Assembly (NCBI GenBank): GCA_963971225.1
Contig: OZ020269.1
Span: forward strand, 95,260,540-95,324,539
Length of the DNA stretch: 64,000 nucleotides
From: Melieria omissa
Taxonomy: Eukaryota > Arthropoda > Insecta > Diptera > Ulidiidae
Reading direction: 5' to 3'
The position numbers were made by a program, and so were the translations under genes. The notes under the pieces are model-generated. The model was not told the DNA's origin. It did not search any database and worked only from the letters and a program-made list of their open reading frames with translations. Of this stretch, positions 46,565 through 58,549 are shown in pieces; position 1 is the stretch's first letter; each line of letters begins with the position of its first letter.

Positions 46565-47972
46565 GGCATTCCGACACTAGTTTCGAGGATAACTAGGGAT
46601 ACCTGATAGTTAGGATCGCTAGTTCCGGTAATCTTCGGTTCCGGTTTTCTGACTCTCTGTTACGCACGTTGGTTGTTTTCACTCTTACCCCTTTGGCTTT
46701 TTATTCTAACAAAATATTGAACGCATTTTTATTACGCATTTTTATTTTAAGGTTGCAACAATAACTAAGGACATTGACTTGTCCGTATCGCGCTGTGGTA
46801 TTTGAACAAGTAATGACTGGAGAATTGCGCAAATTCCACTGAAAAATGCATTTACAGCGACACTTGTCAGAATACTTTATGTAGTTGTAATGAAATTAAG
46901 TACAAACTGTTACAGCAAGTTATAGTGTACGTCCGGCTGTTTGTGCAGACGCATTGATTGCACCTGTACTCTTAATAAAGTGTGGCTGTCTATAATCAAT
47001 ACGGAGTGATTCGAACATGATAAGATAACTTGAAGAACCTCGTTTACTTCACTAACGCTTCAATTAGTTTTCACTTTTTATAAATCAATTGACAACAGGT
47101 ACGACAAAGTGTTCTGATGTGGTTCAACACATAGTCACACTGGCACAAATGACAGTGTTCGTAATTAAGCTGACATTTACTAAACACAATTTGTTGACAG
47201 ACAAAAAATAAAACTGACGGGAAAAATTCGCAAGAGATAAAATACAACACGTCATGATGACGTCTTTGGATTTGGGTTCACTTATTTTGATAAAATGAAC
47301 ATAGAAATGATTAAGTTTGGCTGACATGCATAGATATTAGCATCGTATCTCAAATAGCACAGATGTTGACAACAACAACATAATACACATAATTAAATAT
47401 ATGTGATTGACTGTTAATGCAATGAGGTGTGAAATTAGTGCAGACATGCAATAAAATTGTGCCAACATTAAAATTAAAACAAAGTTCACAACAGGAATGA
47501 TATATATGTCGGAATGTTGCATGTATATAGTTGTGTGTTTGTGTGTGAAAAAATGTATATGTTGTGCGAAAATGTAAAACAAAAAGAATTAAAAGGGCAC
47601 CGAAACGCGATCCAATTACTTTTGCGCATTTCAAAATTATAATGCAGACGCAAAGGTATGCAAATAAAAATTATACGGGGAAAAGTGCGTCATAAGGCAC
47701 TGTGCGTCAAAATATGTTGGCGCAATACGTGAATTCGTGATAAGTAAATTGTTTGAATTGTTTTGAAAATTTGTTGTAATGTCAATACTTTTTTGTATAA
47801 ATTTGGATCATTTACATTAGTAAATAAAGTAATGTTAGACCTGAAATTTGGATCATTTACTTAAGAAAATAAAATTTTGTTAGAACTGAGCGAGCCTCCA
47901 CAATATAAAAAAAAACATATTCTGTGCGAGTCGATTGACAAACGAATTTTTCCTATCAGTAAACTACAACTA
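46565..47972. other. Intergenic, no gene supported
   Basis: Unique AT-rich sequence with small open frames of chance type. Nothing recognised. Confidence 0.4.
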
Positions 47973-48140
47973 CACTATGATCAATAAGTACCGGGACTGT
48001 TTATTTTAAATTTTCCGCCGTTGCCCGATGCAGGTAAAAAAGTACAAGTACAAAAAGGACGAAGTACAAAACCTTTTACCTGCATCGGGAAACGGCGGAA
48101 AATTTAAAATACACAGTCCCGGTACTTATTGATCATAGTG
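47973..48140. mobile_element. Hairpin MITE, 168 bp, nearly fully self-complementary
   Basis: TA on both sides. Two arms of about 67 bp pair with very few mismatches: outer end CACTATGATCAATAAGTACC, inner end GCCCGATGCAGGTAAAA against TTTTACCTGCATCGGGA. The loop is only about 30 bp. A Tc1/mariner-type MITE is the simplest reading. Confidence 0.88.
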
Positions 48141-48146
48141 TATGTA

Positions 48147-48682
48147 CAGTGGACGCCCAGTAATAGAACTTCCCAACAATCAAAAGAAATTGCCAAACAG
48201 AAAAGTTTACTTGCGGTAAAGAGGCAATCGCGCATCGAAGACTTTTCACTGTATTTTGAAAATGCTGGAATAAAACAAGATGTTTGTTTAACCTTTTGTC
48301 CTTTGCTCAAAATTGCGATCGCTTTCCTTTGTGGTCAGGATGACCCCAATCAAATTTACTGAAAAAACATGAAGAAATGCTACACATAAATTACAAAACA
48401 AAAGGGGAAAGCTCCGAAAAGTGTTTTTCGCGATTTGTTATTGGGTTGGAAGCGCGATTAACACTAAATAACACAAATAGATGACCGCTTAGCCGTTTTT
48501 GAATTCCGCCTGGAGTCAAATAGACCCCAAAGGACAGGCAGAAGGTTCAAAACTGAATATGTGAGAGTTATTTTTTTAAGAAGAATGGTTTAAAATAAAA
48601 AAAAATTTCGTTCGATTTAACGAATTTTTCGATTTAACGAATGGGGGTACAACATAAGATTCGTTATATTGGATGTCCACTG
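48147..48682 (+). mobile_element. Deleted pogo-like element, 536 bp
   Basis: Ends CAGTGGACGCCCA and, reversed, CAGTGGACATCCA, with TA at 48145-48146 and 48683-48684. It begins six bases after the hairpin MITE. A plus-strand frame to 48362 (SRIEDFSLYFENAGI) may be leftover transposase-region sequence but is not diagnostic. The right side has repeated GATTTAACGAAT words. Confidence 0.75.
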
Positions 48683-48684
48683 TA

Positions 48685-51247
48685 TTTCGAACCAATCTTT
48701 ACAACAAACGTTTTCATGATAAAATTTAGGCTCTTTTTATATATGAAAACCTTTACAATATAATATTTAATACATCTATACATTTTTTTATTATTAACGT
48801 ATGGTTCACCTTCATTCCATATATAGTATTTTAATTAATTTTAATTAAAAAAAAATTTTTTCACATACGTTTTTGTATAATTTCCCTGTGTTTTACTTTT
48901 ATATATTCCATGGCATAAAAGATATTTGCGTCATATTATTTTAGAGAGTTCATACATATATCCATTTCCCCTATTTATGGGACTGTTTCGTGAATCGTGA
49001 ATGAGCAATGTTTTTGTTGGTGTATACAGATAATTTGTTTACGTATTGAATTGTATTAAAATTGCAAGCAAAACATGAGTTGAAACCGAAGTATTGCGAA
49101 ATTTTGCATAAAAAATTAGTACACCAATGAAAAAGGATTAGTGAGTTAATTATTTTTCTTGCTTTCGAATACATTCCAGGCTTCTTGTTCAACATCTACT
49201 TAACTGAGTTTTCAACACTTGATATAAGAGATATAGCGACGTTCATACTCGAGCTTCTCAGCATCGTAAGTCATTTCTTGGCGCTTAAGCAAGCATCTTA
49301 AATGAGTTTCTTAACACTTTTGTTACCTTAGGTTAATTTTTTGATGCAAATGAATTTATTTGTTTTTTTTTTTAAATTATTTATTTTGTGAAATTTTCTA
49401 ATTCTGCTTTGAAAGTAAAAATATCTTTCATAAGCAGAATTCTAAATAAGAAAAATGAAAGTAAGTTTGTTACAGAGGAAAAATCTGTCACTACATTCTA
49501 ACCTCAACTAATCTAACCTCACCCAAGACGCTCTAAGACATTTTCACCATTGAAATACAATAGTTTATGACAGTTAAATATATAACTGATTACTTGCAGA
49601 AATGATTGAATTAAACATTCCAATGCATTGTTAAGAATTTCCAAATAAAACTTCATCATCATTCATTCATCGTTGTTTGTTGTTGCGCTTTTGTCAGCAG
49701 TGGCAACCTGTCGCGCTGCAAAGACGCTGTTACCTTTGTTAGGCAGCGCAAACATTTAGTGCTGACAAACGTTTGTGCGCTCACGCGTCAATGCGTACAA
49801 CAAACTTGTTTTAACTAAAGTTTCACTTATTTAACTCAGTTGGCTAATACCGCTGACCATATGGAACGTTGGTAAGCGGCAATCAATCATAATTTTCCCG
49901 GCACTTTTTGCCATTTGAAATTTTCTTTGACAAGAAAAGCCAAAAAGCCACGGGTTGAACAGGTAGACAACAACAACAACGAAATTGCAAAATTGTACAA
50001 AACCAATGAACTGTGCCGAACACATGCAACAGCAACAATATTAACAGCGTTTAAAGTCCGATGGGAATTCGAGAGGTGCACCAACCACTGACATCGTGTT
50101 GAAAGATGGAAGCACCAAAAATTGACCAAAAAAGAAGAGTCAACGAGACCAAAACAGGCGAAATTTATGCATGTTACGTAAAAAATTGTGCAGATAAGTG
50201 GTTTGTTTTTAATCATCAGTAAAGTGAACACTTGACGCTGTGGAGCAGGACTCAAAAACCTGCAAGACACGCCTGGTTCTGGAGTGTGGCTGCGTACGCA
50301 AATGTCTCGTTGGTGTTGTTATCTGTGGGCAGTTAATTGCTTTAAATATTGCAGCTTTATCTATTAACACTTGATTTTTATTTGATGCCATATTGTTGTT
50401 GTTTAAGTGTACAATTAAACAATTAAAGTCACTGCAAGTCAGCAGCACGTGCGATTGCTTAACTGTTGATATCAGTGATATTTGATGCAACCATATTCAC
50501 ACAAATTGACATAGTAATTTGTATCAATTCGTTGAGAGCCTTGCTAACACTTGTCACTTGCTGAATTTGGCATAGTTATCTTTGTAATAACAAATGTTTT
50601 TTTTTGAAGCGATGTTTTTAGATCACTTCTACACAAATCAATCAATGAAAAGGTGAAAAAATTAGTGAATGAAGACTGAAACATCGACTGTAGTCATCGA
50701 GGCTGAATTTTCGTTAAAAAGTTGTACGCAAATGAAGAATTACATTCATTAGCATATATAAGCGCTATATGTAGAAACTACAACGTGACTGCTGTATTAG
50801 TCACGTTGTAGTTTCTTTTTTGAATCAAAAATTGATTTGACTTGAATTGATTTAAATTGATTCGTTCCGCACGGACACACTATGCCCTTTGCCATAGAAC
50901 GTTCTAAAAGTTATTAACGCCTTAAAAACTTTACATAATTATATATATGTATGGAATAAGAAAAATTCTCAAACCAATTCCAACCAACTAACTACACTTT
51001 CTGAAGTTCTTTGCGATCTTCGTAGCACAAACCTTGATTGACTGAGATTTAATTTAATTGATTTGATTGAGATTTGGAGTTTTTATCATACAGATTTCTT
51101 GAATTTTAGTATCTTAGTATTCAACTCAAAAACTTAATTTAGCTTAGGTGAGCTTAGTTCTCATATACGGAATTGAAGAATTCAGTCTTCCAAATATTGT
51201 TACTCTCGGACGAAATTCGCTCTAATTGAATTTGTCTTATTTATACA
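48685..51247. other. Intergenic, with a less AT-rich block at 49.65-50.5 kb
   Basis: 48685-49640 is AT-rich with nothing recognised. 49650-50500 is richer in G+C and has fly promoter-like character but no exon I can support. A perfect 18 bp hairpin is at 50773-50816. The remainder is unique AT-rich DNA. Confidence 0.35.
50773..50816. repeat. Perfect 18 bp inverted repeat (hairpin)
   Basis: AGAAACTACAACGTGACT at 50773-50790 and its exact complement at 50799-50816, with an 8 base spacer GCTGTATT, followed by a T run. Confidence 0.9.
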
Positions 51248-53808
51248 AAACTAGCTGGGCCCCGCGGCTTCGCACGCAAGCTCTCTTCTTTCACCCGATA
51301 CATATTTTGAACGCATGGTTGAACCCATTTTGATTTAAATAAAAACATATGTCTATTATCTTTGATGCCAAGTGGTTCTAAAAATTGTGAAGTCAAAGGG
51401 CCCTTTAAATCATGAGTTTTCACGTTTACTCTAAACAAAATCTTAACCCTTAGTTTACCACGGTAGATTTCGATTTTCAAGAATATGAAAAAACATTGTA
51501 ATTATTTCCCGATTTAAATGCTTTTTGTCCAAGTTTGAAGTCAAAAGGACCAATAAATCGTGTTTCCATGCAAACTGTTAACCCATTGTTGACCCCGTTA
51601 CATGTTGATTTTCAAAAAAGTGAAAAACACGTGTCAAATTATTTCTCACTCAGAGTACTTTCACAAAGTTTGAAGTCAGTGGGCCCGTTAATTCATTTTT
51701 TTTGTTACAGTTTCGCCATACAAACTTTTAACCGGTCGTTGACCCCGTCCGATTTTAATATTTACAAAAATGAAAAACACGTACCTATCGAGTTATTTTA
51801 CATTTAAAGTACTTTCACCAAGTTTGAAGTTAAAAGGCCAAAAAAATTGTTTCCTCATACATACTTTTAACCCGTCGTTGATCCAGTTAGATTTCGATTT
51901 TGAAAATAATGAGAAACGCGTGTATAATTTTTTTATTTCAAGTATTTTTATAATTTTTGAAGTCAATAGGCCTATCGGTTCATGTTTTTTTCGAGTCTAC
52001 CCTTAAACAAATCTTAACCCATTATTGGTCCAGTTAAATTTTGATTTTCGAAAAATTATAAAATACGTATCGAATTATTTTTTGTTTAGAGTATTTTCAG
52101 GAAGTTCGAAATCAATATGTCTCTTAAATCACTTTTCTTCATACAACACCTTAACAGATGTTTTGCCCCTTTACACCCCGAATTTAAAAAAATCCCGTCT
52201 TAGCGGAGGGTCATTTTTCAAGATATATCTGCAGTTCAAATTTCATGTTCGTAGCTTCAGCGGTTTGGGCTGAGCGATGATGAATCAATCAATCAATCAA
52301 TCAATCAGTCAGTCAATTAGGGCAAACAATCTATGTATATAAAAATGGAGGCGGTACCACACCCTCTTGTCCAGTGCTCACAACTTTCTTCTAGTCGAAT
52401 TGTGCTACTAAGTGGAAAGTTCGTACCAAGTTTCACTGATGTGTATGTGTACTGCATAACTGTCTGAGCATACAAAATGTGCCACGCCCTTTGACCAACG
52501 CCCCATTCCCTCTATTGAAAGATATGATTAAGTGGTAGGTTCATACCAAGTTTCATTGATGTACGACTTACAGTTCTGCTGCATAAAAAATTTGCCACGC
52601 CCCTTGTTCAACGCCCATAAAATATTATCGGTAGAATGACACTTCTATGGGACGATGGCATATTCAATTTCAATACTGTGCGGTTTACAATTCCGGAGCT
52701 ATTCCATATAAAAGATGAGAGTTGTATGGACGGAGCCACGCCCTCGTGTTAAATACCCGCTTCATTCCTCTGCCGAAAGGTATGACTGAATGGTAAATTC
52801 GTACTAAGTTTCATTCATGTGCGACTAACAGTTCCAAAATTATGCGGATAGTTTGGGTCAACAAATGTGCCACGCCCCTTGTCCAACGTCCATAAAATTT
52901 TAACATTGGAATAACACATCTATGAGGCAACGCCTCACTAATTTTCAATGCTGTGCGACTTACAATTCCGAAGCTATTCCATTTAAAAGAAATGAATTGT
53001 ATGGGTGGTGCCACACCCCTTTGTTCAATACCCACCTTATTCCCTCTGCCGAAAGATATGATTAAGTGGTAGGTTCATACCAAGTTTCATTGATGTACGA
53101 CTTACAGTTCTGCTGCATAAAAAATGTGCCACGCCCCTTGTTCAATGCCCATAAAATTTTAACAATAGAATGACACATCTATGAGGAGACGGTACACCAA
53201 ATTTCAATATTGTGCGACTTACAATTCCGAAGCTATTCCATTTAAAAGATTTGAGTGGTATGGGCGGTGCCACACCCCTTTGTTCAATACCCACCTTATT
53301 CCCTCTGCCAAAAGATATGATTAACTGGTAGGTTCATACCAAGTTTCATTGATGTACGACTTACAGTTCTCCTGCATAAAAAATGTGCCACGCCCCTTGT
53401 TCAGCGCCCATAAAATTTTAACAGTAGAATAACACATCTATGAGGAGACGGTACACTAAATTTCAATGCTGTGCGACTTACAATTTCGAAGCTATTCCAC
53501 TTAAAAGATTTGAGTTGTATGGGCGGTGCCACACCCCCTTGTCCAATACCCACCCCATTCCGTCGAAGGACACGATTAAATAGTAAGTGTGAACTAAATT
53601 TAATTGATGTGTGACTTATGGTTCCAAAGTTATTGTCTAAAAATGTATTCTGGTGGCGCCACGCCCCGTTTTCCCGACTTTTCTTTTTTTATAAACCTTC
53701 ACGTAACAATTTCGAACAAACCCGCCGAAGGAAGTATCCAAGTTGGTCCAGCCGTTCTCGAGTGATACGCAGTCGAATGGACCACGATTCATTTTTATAT
53801 ATATAGAT
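51248..53808 (+). repeat. Composite interspersed repeat made of two tandem arrays
   Basis: It starts CTAGCTGGGCCCCGCGGCTT and ends near ATATATATAGAT. The first part (51350-52150) has six units of about 133-155 bp keyed by TTTGAAGTCA...GGGCCC, followed by TAGCTTCAGCGGTTTGGG and an AATC run at 52285. The second part (52350-53660) is keyed by GTGCCACGCCCCTTGTTCAA and GGTGCCACACCCCTTTGTTC alternating, a higher-order unit of about 260 bp. Frames that run through several units are repeat by-products. Class not known to me with certainty. Confidence 0.85.
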
Positions 53809-53840
53809 AATATGTATTTTTTGTCGTATATTTTTGTTCA

Positions 53841-53924
53841 TATTGTCGCCTCAGAAAACGAATGTCGTATGTTCCATTGAGCCTAGTAGGACATACGACA
53901 TTTGTATTCTCAGGCGACGATATA
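53841..53924. repeat. Imperfect inverted repeat, about 30 bp arms
   Basis: GTCGCCTCAGAAAACGAATG and TCGTATGTTCC on the left pair with GGACATACGA and CATTTGTATTCTCAGGCGAC on the right, with a spacer of about 13 bases. It lies just past the end of the composite repeat. Confidence 0.8.
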
Positions 53925-54380
53925 TTGATTTCCTTTTTAATTTTCAGTATAGTAGTAAACAAAAATTTTTTTTTTCATTTTTCTTTCTAAATTTTAGCAC
54001 AGCACTAAATACAAATATTTGTATAATAATTAAATAATAATTAAATTAAATAAATAATAATTAAAGAAATATATGAAAAACCCAATGTTTTTGTATAATT
54101 GTGCAAACAGCACTAAACCAGATTTTGCTGGATTTTGATATCAACTAAATTAATGTGAAATATTAAATGTTAATTTGGCATGGAAAGTTATTTATTTGAT
54201 GGCATTGAAATAATTAAATAAATAAATTTTGTAATAGTGCTAATCATTTTAAGTACACATGCACCTATGCACAGTGGTACACTATTGTCCATAAGTTAAT
54301 GTTAATGTATACAATACCATTTAAGAAAATTCAAGTGGTGTCACGTTAGTTAAACAGTTTACCTCCAAAACACCAATGTA
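53925..54380. other. AT-rich spacer
   Basis: TAATTAAATAA-rich low complexity at 54010-54070 and unique AT-rich DNA; no gene. Confidence 0.4.
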
Positions 54381-55627
54381 CAGTCTGTCCAGCAGAAGCG
54401 TGATCGGTGTAACTTGGAAACTACTTGTCCGATTCGTCTCAAACAAACTGCATTTTATGCGTTTATAATATTTATTGTACGCAATATTTTTAATAACAGG
54501 TATAGTCACCGCCATTCGCTATTATGGCATCAAACCTGCGACCCATTCTTTGCGCTAAGTTCTGAGCAAGTTGCCGAGGCAATCGACTCCAAATCAGCAG
54601 AATTTGTCTCGATAACTGTTTTGCTGCTCATATAGTTTTTCCTCTGAGTTTCTGCTTTACTATTTCCCACACATTTTCTATCGGGTTGCCATCAGGCGAT
54701 TGTGAGGGCCAATCTAACACTTTCACCTCATTTTGCTGTTTTCACTCAGCACACATTCGGCTGCGATGTTTGTGGTCGTTGTCTTCTTGTATAATCCAAG
54801 AGAGTCCTCTTCTCCTGAACATCTCCGCAGCTGATGGTAATAAAGCTTTTTCATCAATTTTGTTCATCAAAGTTGGTGGTAATAACGAAAAGTCGCCCAA
54901 ATCCTTTTTCTGAGAAGCAGCCCCAAACATGGACCTTTACTGGGTCTTTAACAGTTCGTTGGAACAATCAGTTGATGGCGGCACACCAAGATCGATTTTT
55001 GCTACTATTTGCCCAAAATTAGGATTCATCCGTGAATATTACATTATTCCAATTCCGATGTGAATTGGCCTAAGCCGTTTTTGAACGTGTGATGATGAGA
55101 GCAACTTTGTTTTCAAAGAGTTCCGGTATTTAACGTCGTTAGTTCTTAAACGTCCTCGAATCGTCTCTTTTGATATTTGAACACCAGTTTTCTCTAAAAC
55201 TGCTTTAGCTTTACGCAACGATAAGCCCCGCTTTGTCGCAAACAAATCAATGATTTTCTTGTCCTGGTTTGGGGAGGTCTTTTTTTCAAGGCCCCGCCCA
55301 GCCAAATCGTCGACATTTTTTGCTTCCATAAACCGATCCGTTCACCTCGTTACGAATGACGTCGACTTCTTCATATATTTTGCTGCAGCTAAACGTTACA
55401 TTTACGGTCCTCTAGGGTGTAGACAAAGGAATACGGCTTCAAGTCCCTTCTCTCATGCGGAACTCATTTTGTTAAAACACCGTGCACTTTGTAATTGTTT
55501 CACGAAACTGAAAAATTTTGTAGTGCGTATTACAAAAATGATGAGGCTACTTAGGTGCATTCAAATGTTTTTGATATCGGTACTCTAAGTGACAATTTGG
55601 TCGATCACGCTTCTACTGGACAGACTG
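54381..55627 (-). mobile_element. Dead Tc1-like transposon, 1247 bp
   Basis: TA on both sides. Ends CAGTCTGTCCAGCAGAAGCG and, reversed, CAGTCTGTCCAGTAGAAGCG. The transposase is on the minus strand from about 55400 to 54490. It shows an HTH region (AAKYMKKSTSF, NVDDLAGRG, RLSLRKA-like), the first acidic site in FTDES, the second in QEDND, and the third in [11 protein letters not shown], 34 residues after the second as in D,D34E enzymes. It is broken by in-frame stops (one in the HTH region, one just after RSRMCAE where Trp is expected) and at least one frame shift around 55040. It cannot make an intact enzyme. Confidence 0.92.
54520..55400 (-). pseudogene. Tc1-like transposase pseudogene
   Basis: Coding remnant of the element above. 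Readable segments lie at 55329-55039 (HTH end and linker), the other frame over about 55050-54900 (first catalytic Asp), and 54930-54520 (second Asp, third Glu and C-terminus ending near GGDYTCY). Stops and a shift separate them. Confidence 0.88.
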
Positions 55628-55939
55628 TACATACAAGCTTCCAAATACTTCACTGAATAAATTTCTCACTGACCAAGAACCCAAAAAGGGTTTGGAGGTG
55701 ACTGTTGCTGTTGCAGATAGCGCGTGCAGAGACTGAGTGGTGTAAGTCGAAGGATACAACTTTGTCTTCGACTTCCACTACAGCTGCAGCTGGTTCCAGT
55801 CAAAAAAAGAAAAAACAATAAATAAAACTGTGGCGCAAATGTAAATTTTTAAGATCATTCAGACCTATCGGAAGATATTTCGGAATATTTTAAATTCAAA
55901 GACTCTACTACTCTACTTTAGAGGCGACTAAAATTTACC

Positions 55940-56325
55940 GTTTTTACCAAACAAATTTTTTTTAAATATAAAAATATGAAAATATTAAATCTGCAATATA
56001 ATTTTGTTTAACAATTTTTTGTATTTTAAATTGAAGTTGAATTGTTTTTACAAAAAAATTTGTTTATATATAAAATATATCAAAATGTAAAATCTACAAC
56101 AACAATTTTTTCGAATTAGTTTTTGTATTTTGAATTGATTGATGTAAATCAATGGTTGGATGTGACTTTTGAAATTATCGTTGAATTGTTTTTACCAAAA
56201 AAAAAATATTTTTAATATAAAAATATCAAAATGTAAAATCTACAACAGCAATTTTTTCGAATAATTTTTTGTATTTTGAATTGATTGATGTAAATCAATG
56301 ATTGGATGTGACTTTTGAAATTTCC
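55940..56325. repeat. Tandem repeat, about 145 bp unit, three copies
   Basis: Shared words: ATCAAAATGTAAAATCTACA, CAATTTTTTCGAAT, TTTTGTATTTTGAATTGATT, GATGTAAATCAATG and TGGATGTGACTTTTGAAATT. The last two copies are close; the first, from 55940, is more diverged. Confidence 0.85.
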
Positions 56326-56784
56326 TCCTACAATTCTGTGGAGAGTCTATGGAGAGTATGATTTGTCTAATAAGGTCAACCAGTCTTTGACGAGACAAGA
56401 CGAAGCCAAAAGCTTTGCACCAGCGTCCGAATGGATACGGACAGTGTCTAAGGAGATGATTTACTGGCAGCAGTTATTCTGCCAAAAGGGCGAAACATAA
56501 ATTATAAATAGGTTATGGCCTGAAAGTGTTGGTAACTGGATTTGAAAAGTTTTACTGATGTAGATTAGGTTGGGTAGGGAAGGGTGTGTGCGGCGCACTT
56601 CCACTCGGTGGCAAATTGGCCCACTATAAATCCCTTAAATGGTTCTGTAGCGAACCAATCAGTCTCAATCCGCTGCAAACTAGTTCAAACTCTTAATGAA
56701 GAAGAGCAGATCTGGAATTTCAACTTTTAAAGCACAAGCCATGTCCGTTTGGAATCTTGCCCCCAGGGTATTTTACTGGAGTAA
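56326..56784. other. Spacer with possible retrotransposon scraps
   Basis: A 61-codon frame ends at 56500 and has no recognisable domain. 56580-56740 (CACTTCCACTCGGTGGCAAA, TTCTGTAGCGAACC) may be a scrap of a non-LTR element, not provable by eye. Confidence 0.3.
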
Positions 56785-57218
56785 AGGCTTGATTACACGT
56801 AACGAGTCGAGTGACGAGACATCAAAATGGTACTAGGCCGAAAGAATTGGGATAGCGAGCAAAAGCGACGAGTTGTTCAAACGTATTTCGACACGCGGCG
56901 AGTCAGTTCGGTTTTACAATGCACAAAATGAACTAAGCAACTCGCGCAATTAAACTCAACCGAGCGAAAAGTGGTGTGTGACGCATACCGCATGTCACGA
57001 GCGATTCCTCATGTGACGAGCGATTCCGCGAATCGCTGCGAAAAAGAGAAAAATATAACGGTAGAGTAGTGGTAGCAAACAAAATGTGATTCTAGTGACT
57101 CTCTCGCCACTTTCATCGATTACTGACTCAATCAAGAACTCGCCTTACCGTTTAGACGAAACGAGTACTCGTTCGAGTTGCTGTCTTCTCACTCTACTCG
57201 TTACGTGTAATCAAGCCT
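56785..57218. mobile_element. MITE with perfect 23 bp ends, 434 bp
   Basis: Ends start AGGCTTGATTACACGTAACG and match perfectly in reverse over 23 bp, flanked by TAA on both sides (56782-56784, 57219-57221), as for PIF/Harbinger elements. The interior has many CGAGT and GACGAG words and no transposase. Confidence 0.9.
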
Positions 57219-58549
57219 TAAGTATTGGAACATTTGATATTCTGACAAAGCACTCTGATTGCAGAGGATCAATGATGCTCCAATCAACATCTCCTTTCCT
57301 CCTTCATTACTTTTCTATCTTTTTCTCCTTTATATCTAAGATTGTACTTTGTTATTATTTAATTTAATTTTGTTATTGATAGATTTAAGTTTAATTCCGA
57401 TTGGAGAAATTTAATTCTGATTGAAGTGCAATGAAAAGACTTAGTTCTTACTCCACTTAAAGTGTCCTATTCTAAATAAAGCAAAAAAATAAATAAAAAC
57501 TATATTAAACTTAAATTAAACTTCATTAAAGAGTTATTTAATATTTATGGAAAAATACAAAATTATCACTTTTTGATTTTATTGAACCATTTTTAAAGAA
57601 AAACGGTTTTGATCAAACGCGTCCAATTCGTAGACTTCAATTAGAACACAAACTTTCCCTGATATAGCTGCAAATTATTGGAAATTACTTTGGGGATAAC
57701 AGTAAAATTTGTGTAATTTGCTTTGAATTCACTTCTTAAAATATAAATTTTTTGGTGCCTACTTAAATTAAACTCATAAATCAATCGTAGCTTTTGCTAT
57801 AAAATGACAAATAGGTGAAGTTGCTCTCAGGCAAAGGGTTAAAAACATTTGCAGCTCATGAGCAAATAACAAATGCCGAAAATAAAGGTGAAAATAATTT
57901 CGCGTATAAATTTCGCACATTGCAACAGTTGAAAGGTGTTGCTGCTTTTGACAAATTGTGTGACCAAAAAAAAGCACGAACTGCTAATTTTACGTGGCTG
58001 AACGTCCTTCGGTTGGTTGTTGATTTTCTTTTCAAGCAACTTTTAATATGTTTAAGTTTGACTAATAAAAAGGGCAGCGAAGATTTATTGACTCACTTTA
58101 AGCGTGTTTGATGGGCTGTTTGAAATTCGTGGAAACGCTGACACTGGTGCTAGTGACACTTTAAGCGTGTTTTAATGTTTGCTTAGTGCAGCGAGCTTGC
58201 ACTGCGCACTTTCGTGGCAACTGCGCGCCGATGTTGCAGTCCAAACTTCTTCGGTGGCAGCACTGATTTAACGTCATAAATAAAGAGAGATAAGTTTGTT
58301 TATTTTCTTTTTAGTGTTTTGTGACTGCTGTGTGGTATTTGTTGTTGGCGCGTTTATTTCTTTATTTGTTTGTTTGATGAGTTGACGTTTTAACACTAAC
58401 AATGCAAGCGGCTGCTGTTCGAATGACAACAATAAAGGTGTTTGGCACTTGATTCACACAATGAAGACAATGTTTGTTGACGAACATTGAACAAGCGATT
58501 AAAGGTGCCAAAGAGCCAATAACTCGCGCGGAGTTGTTGCTGGATTAGT
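57219..58549. other. Intergenic
   Basis: AT-rich DNA. A 98-codon plus-strand frame at 57815-58111 is Lys/Leu-rich without domain features. From about 58110 base composition shifts toward the promoter-like block to the right. Confidence 0.35.

Noticed and set aside
51535..52273. Several consecutive open frames with similar peptides
   Set aside because: The similarity follows the 133-155 bp DNA repeat; frames shift between units and no start, splice or domain logic is present.
57815..58111. Small plus-strand protein of 98 residues
   Set aside because: No recognisable domain, no plausible promoter or partner exons, and an overlapping minus-strand frame is also open.
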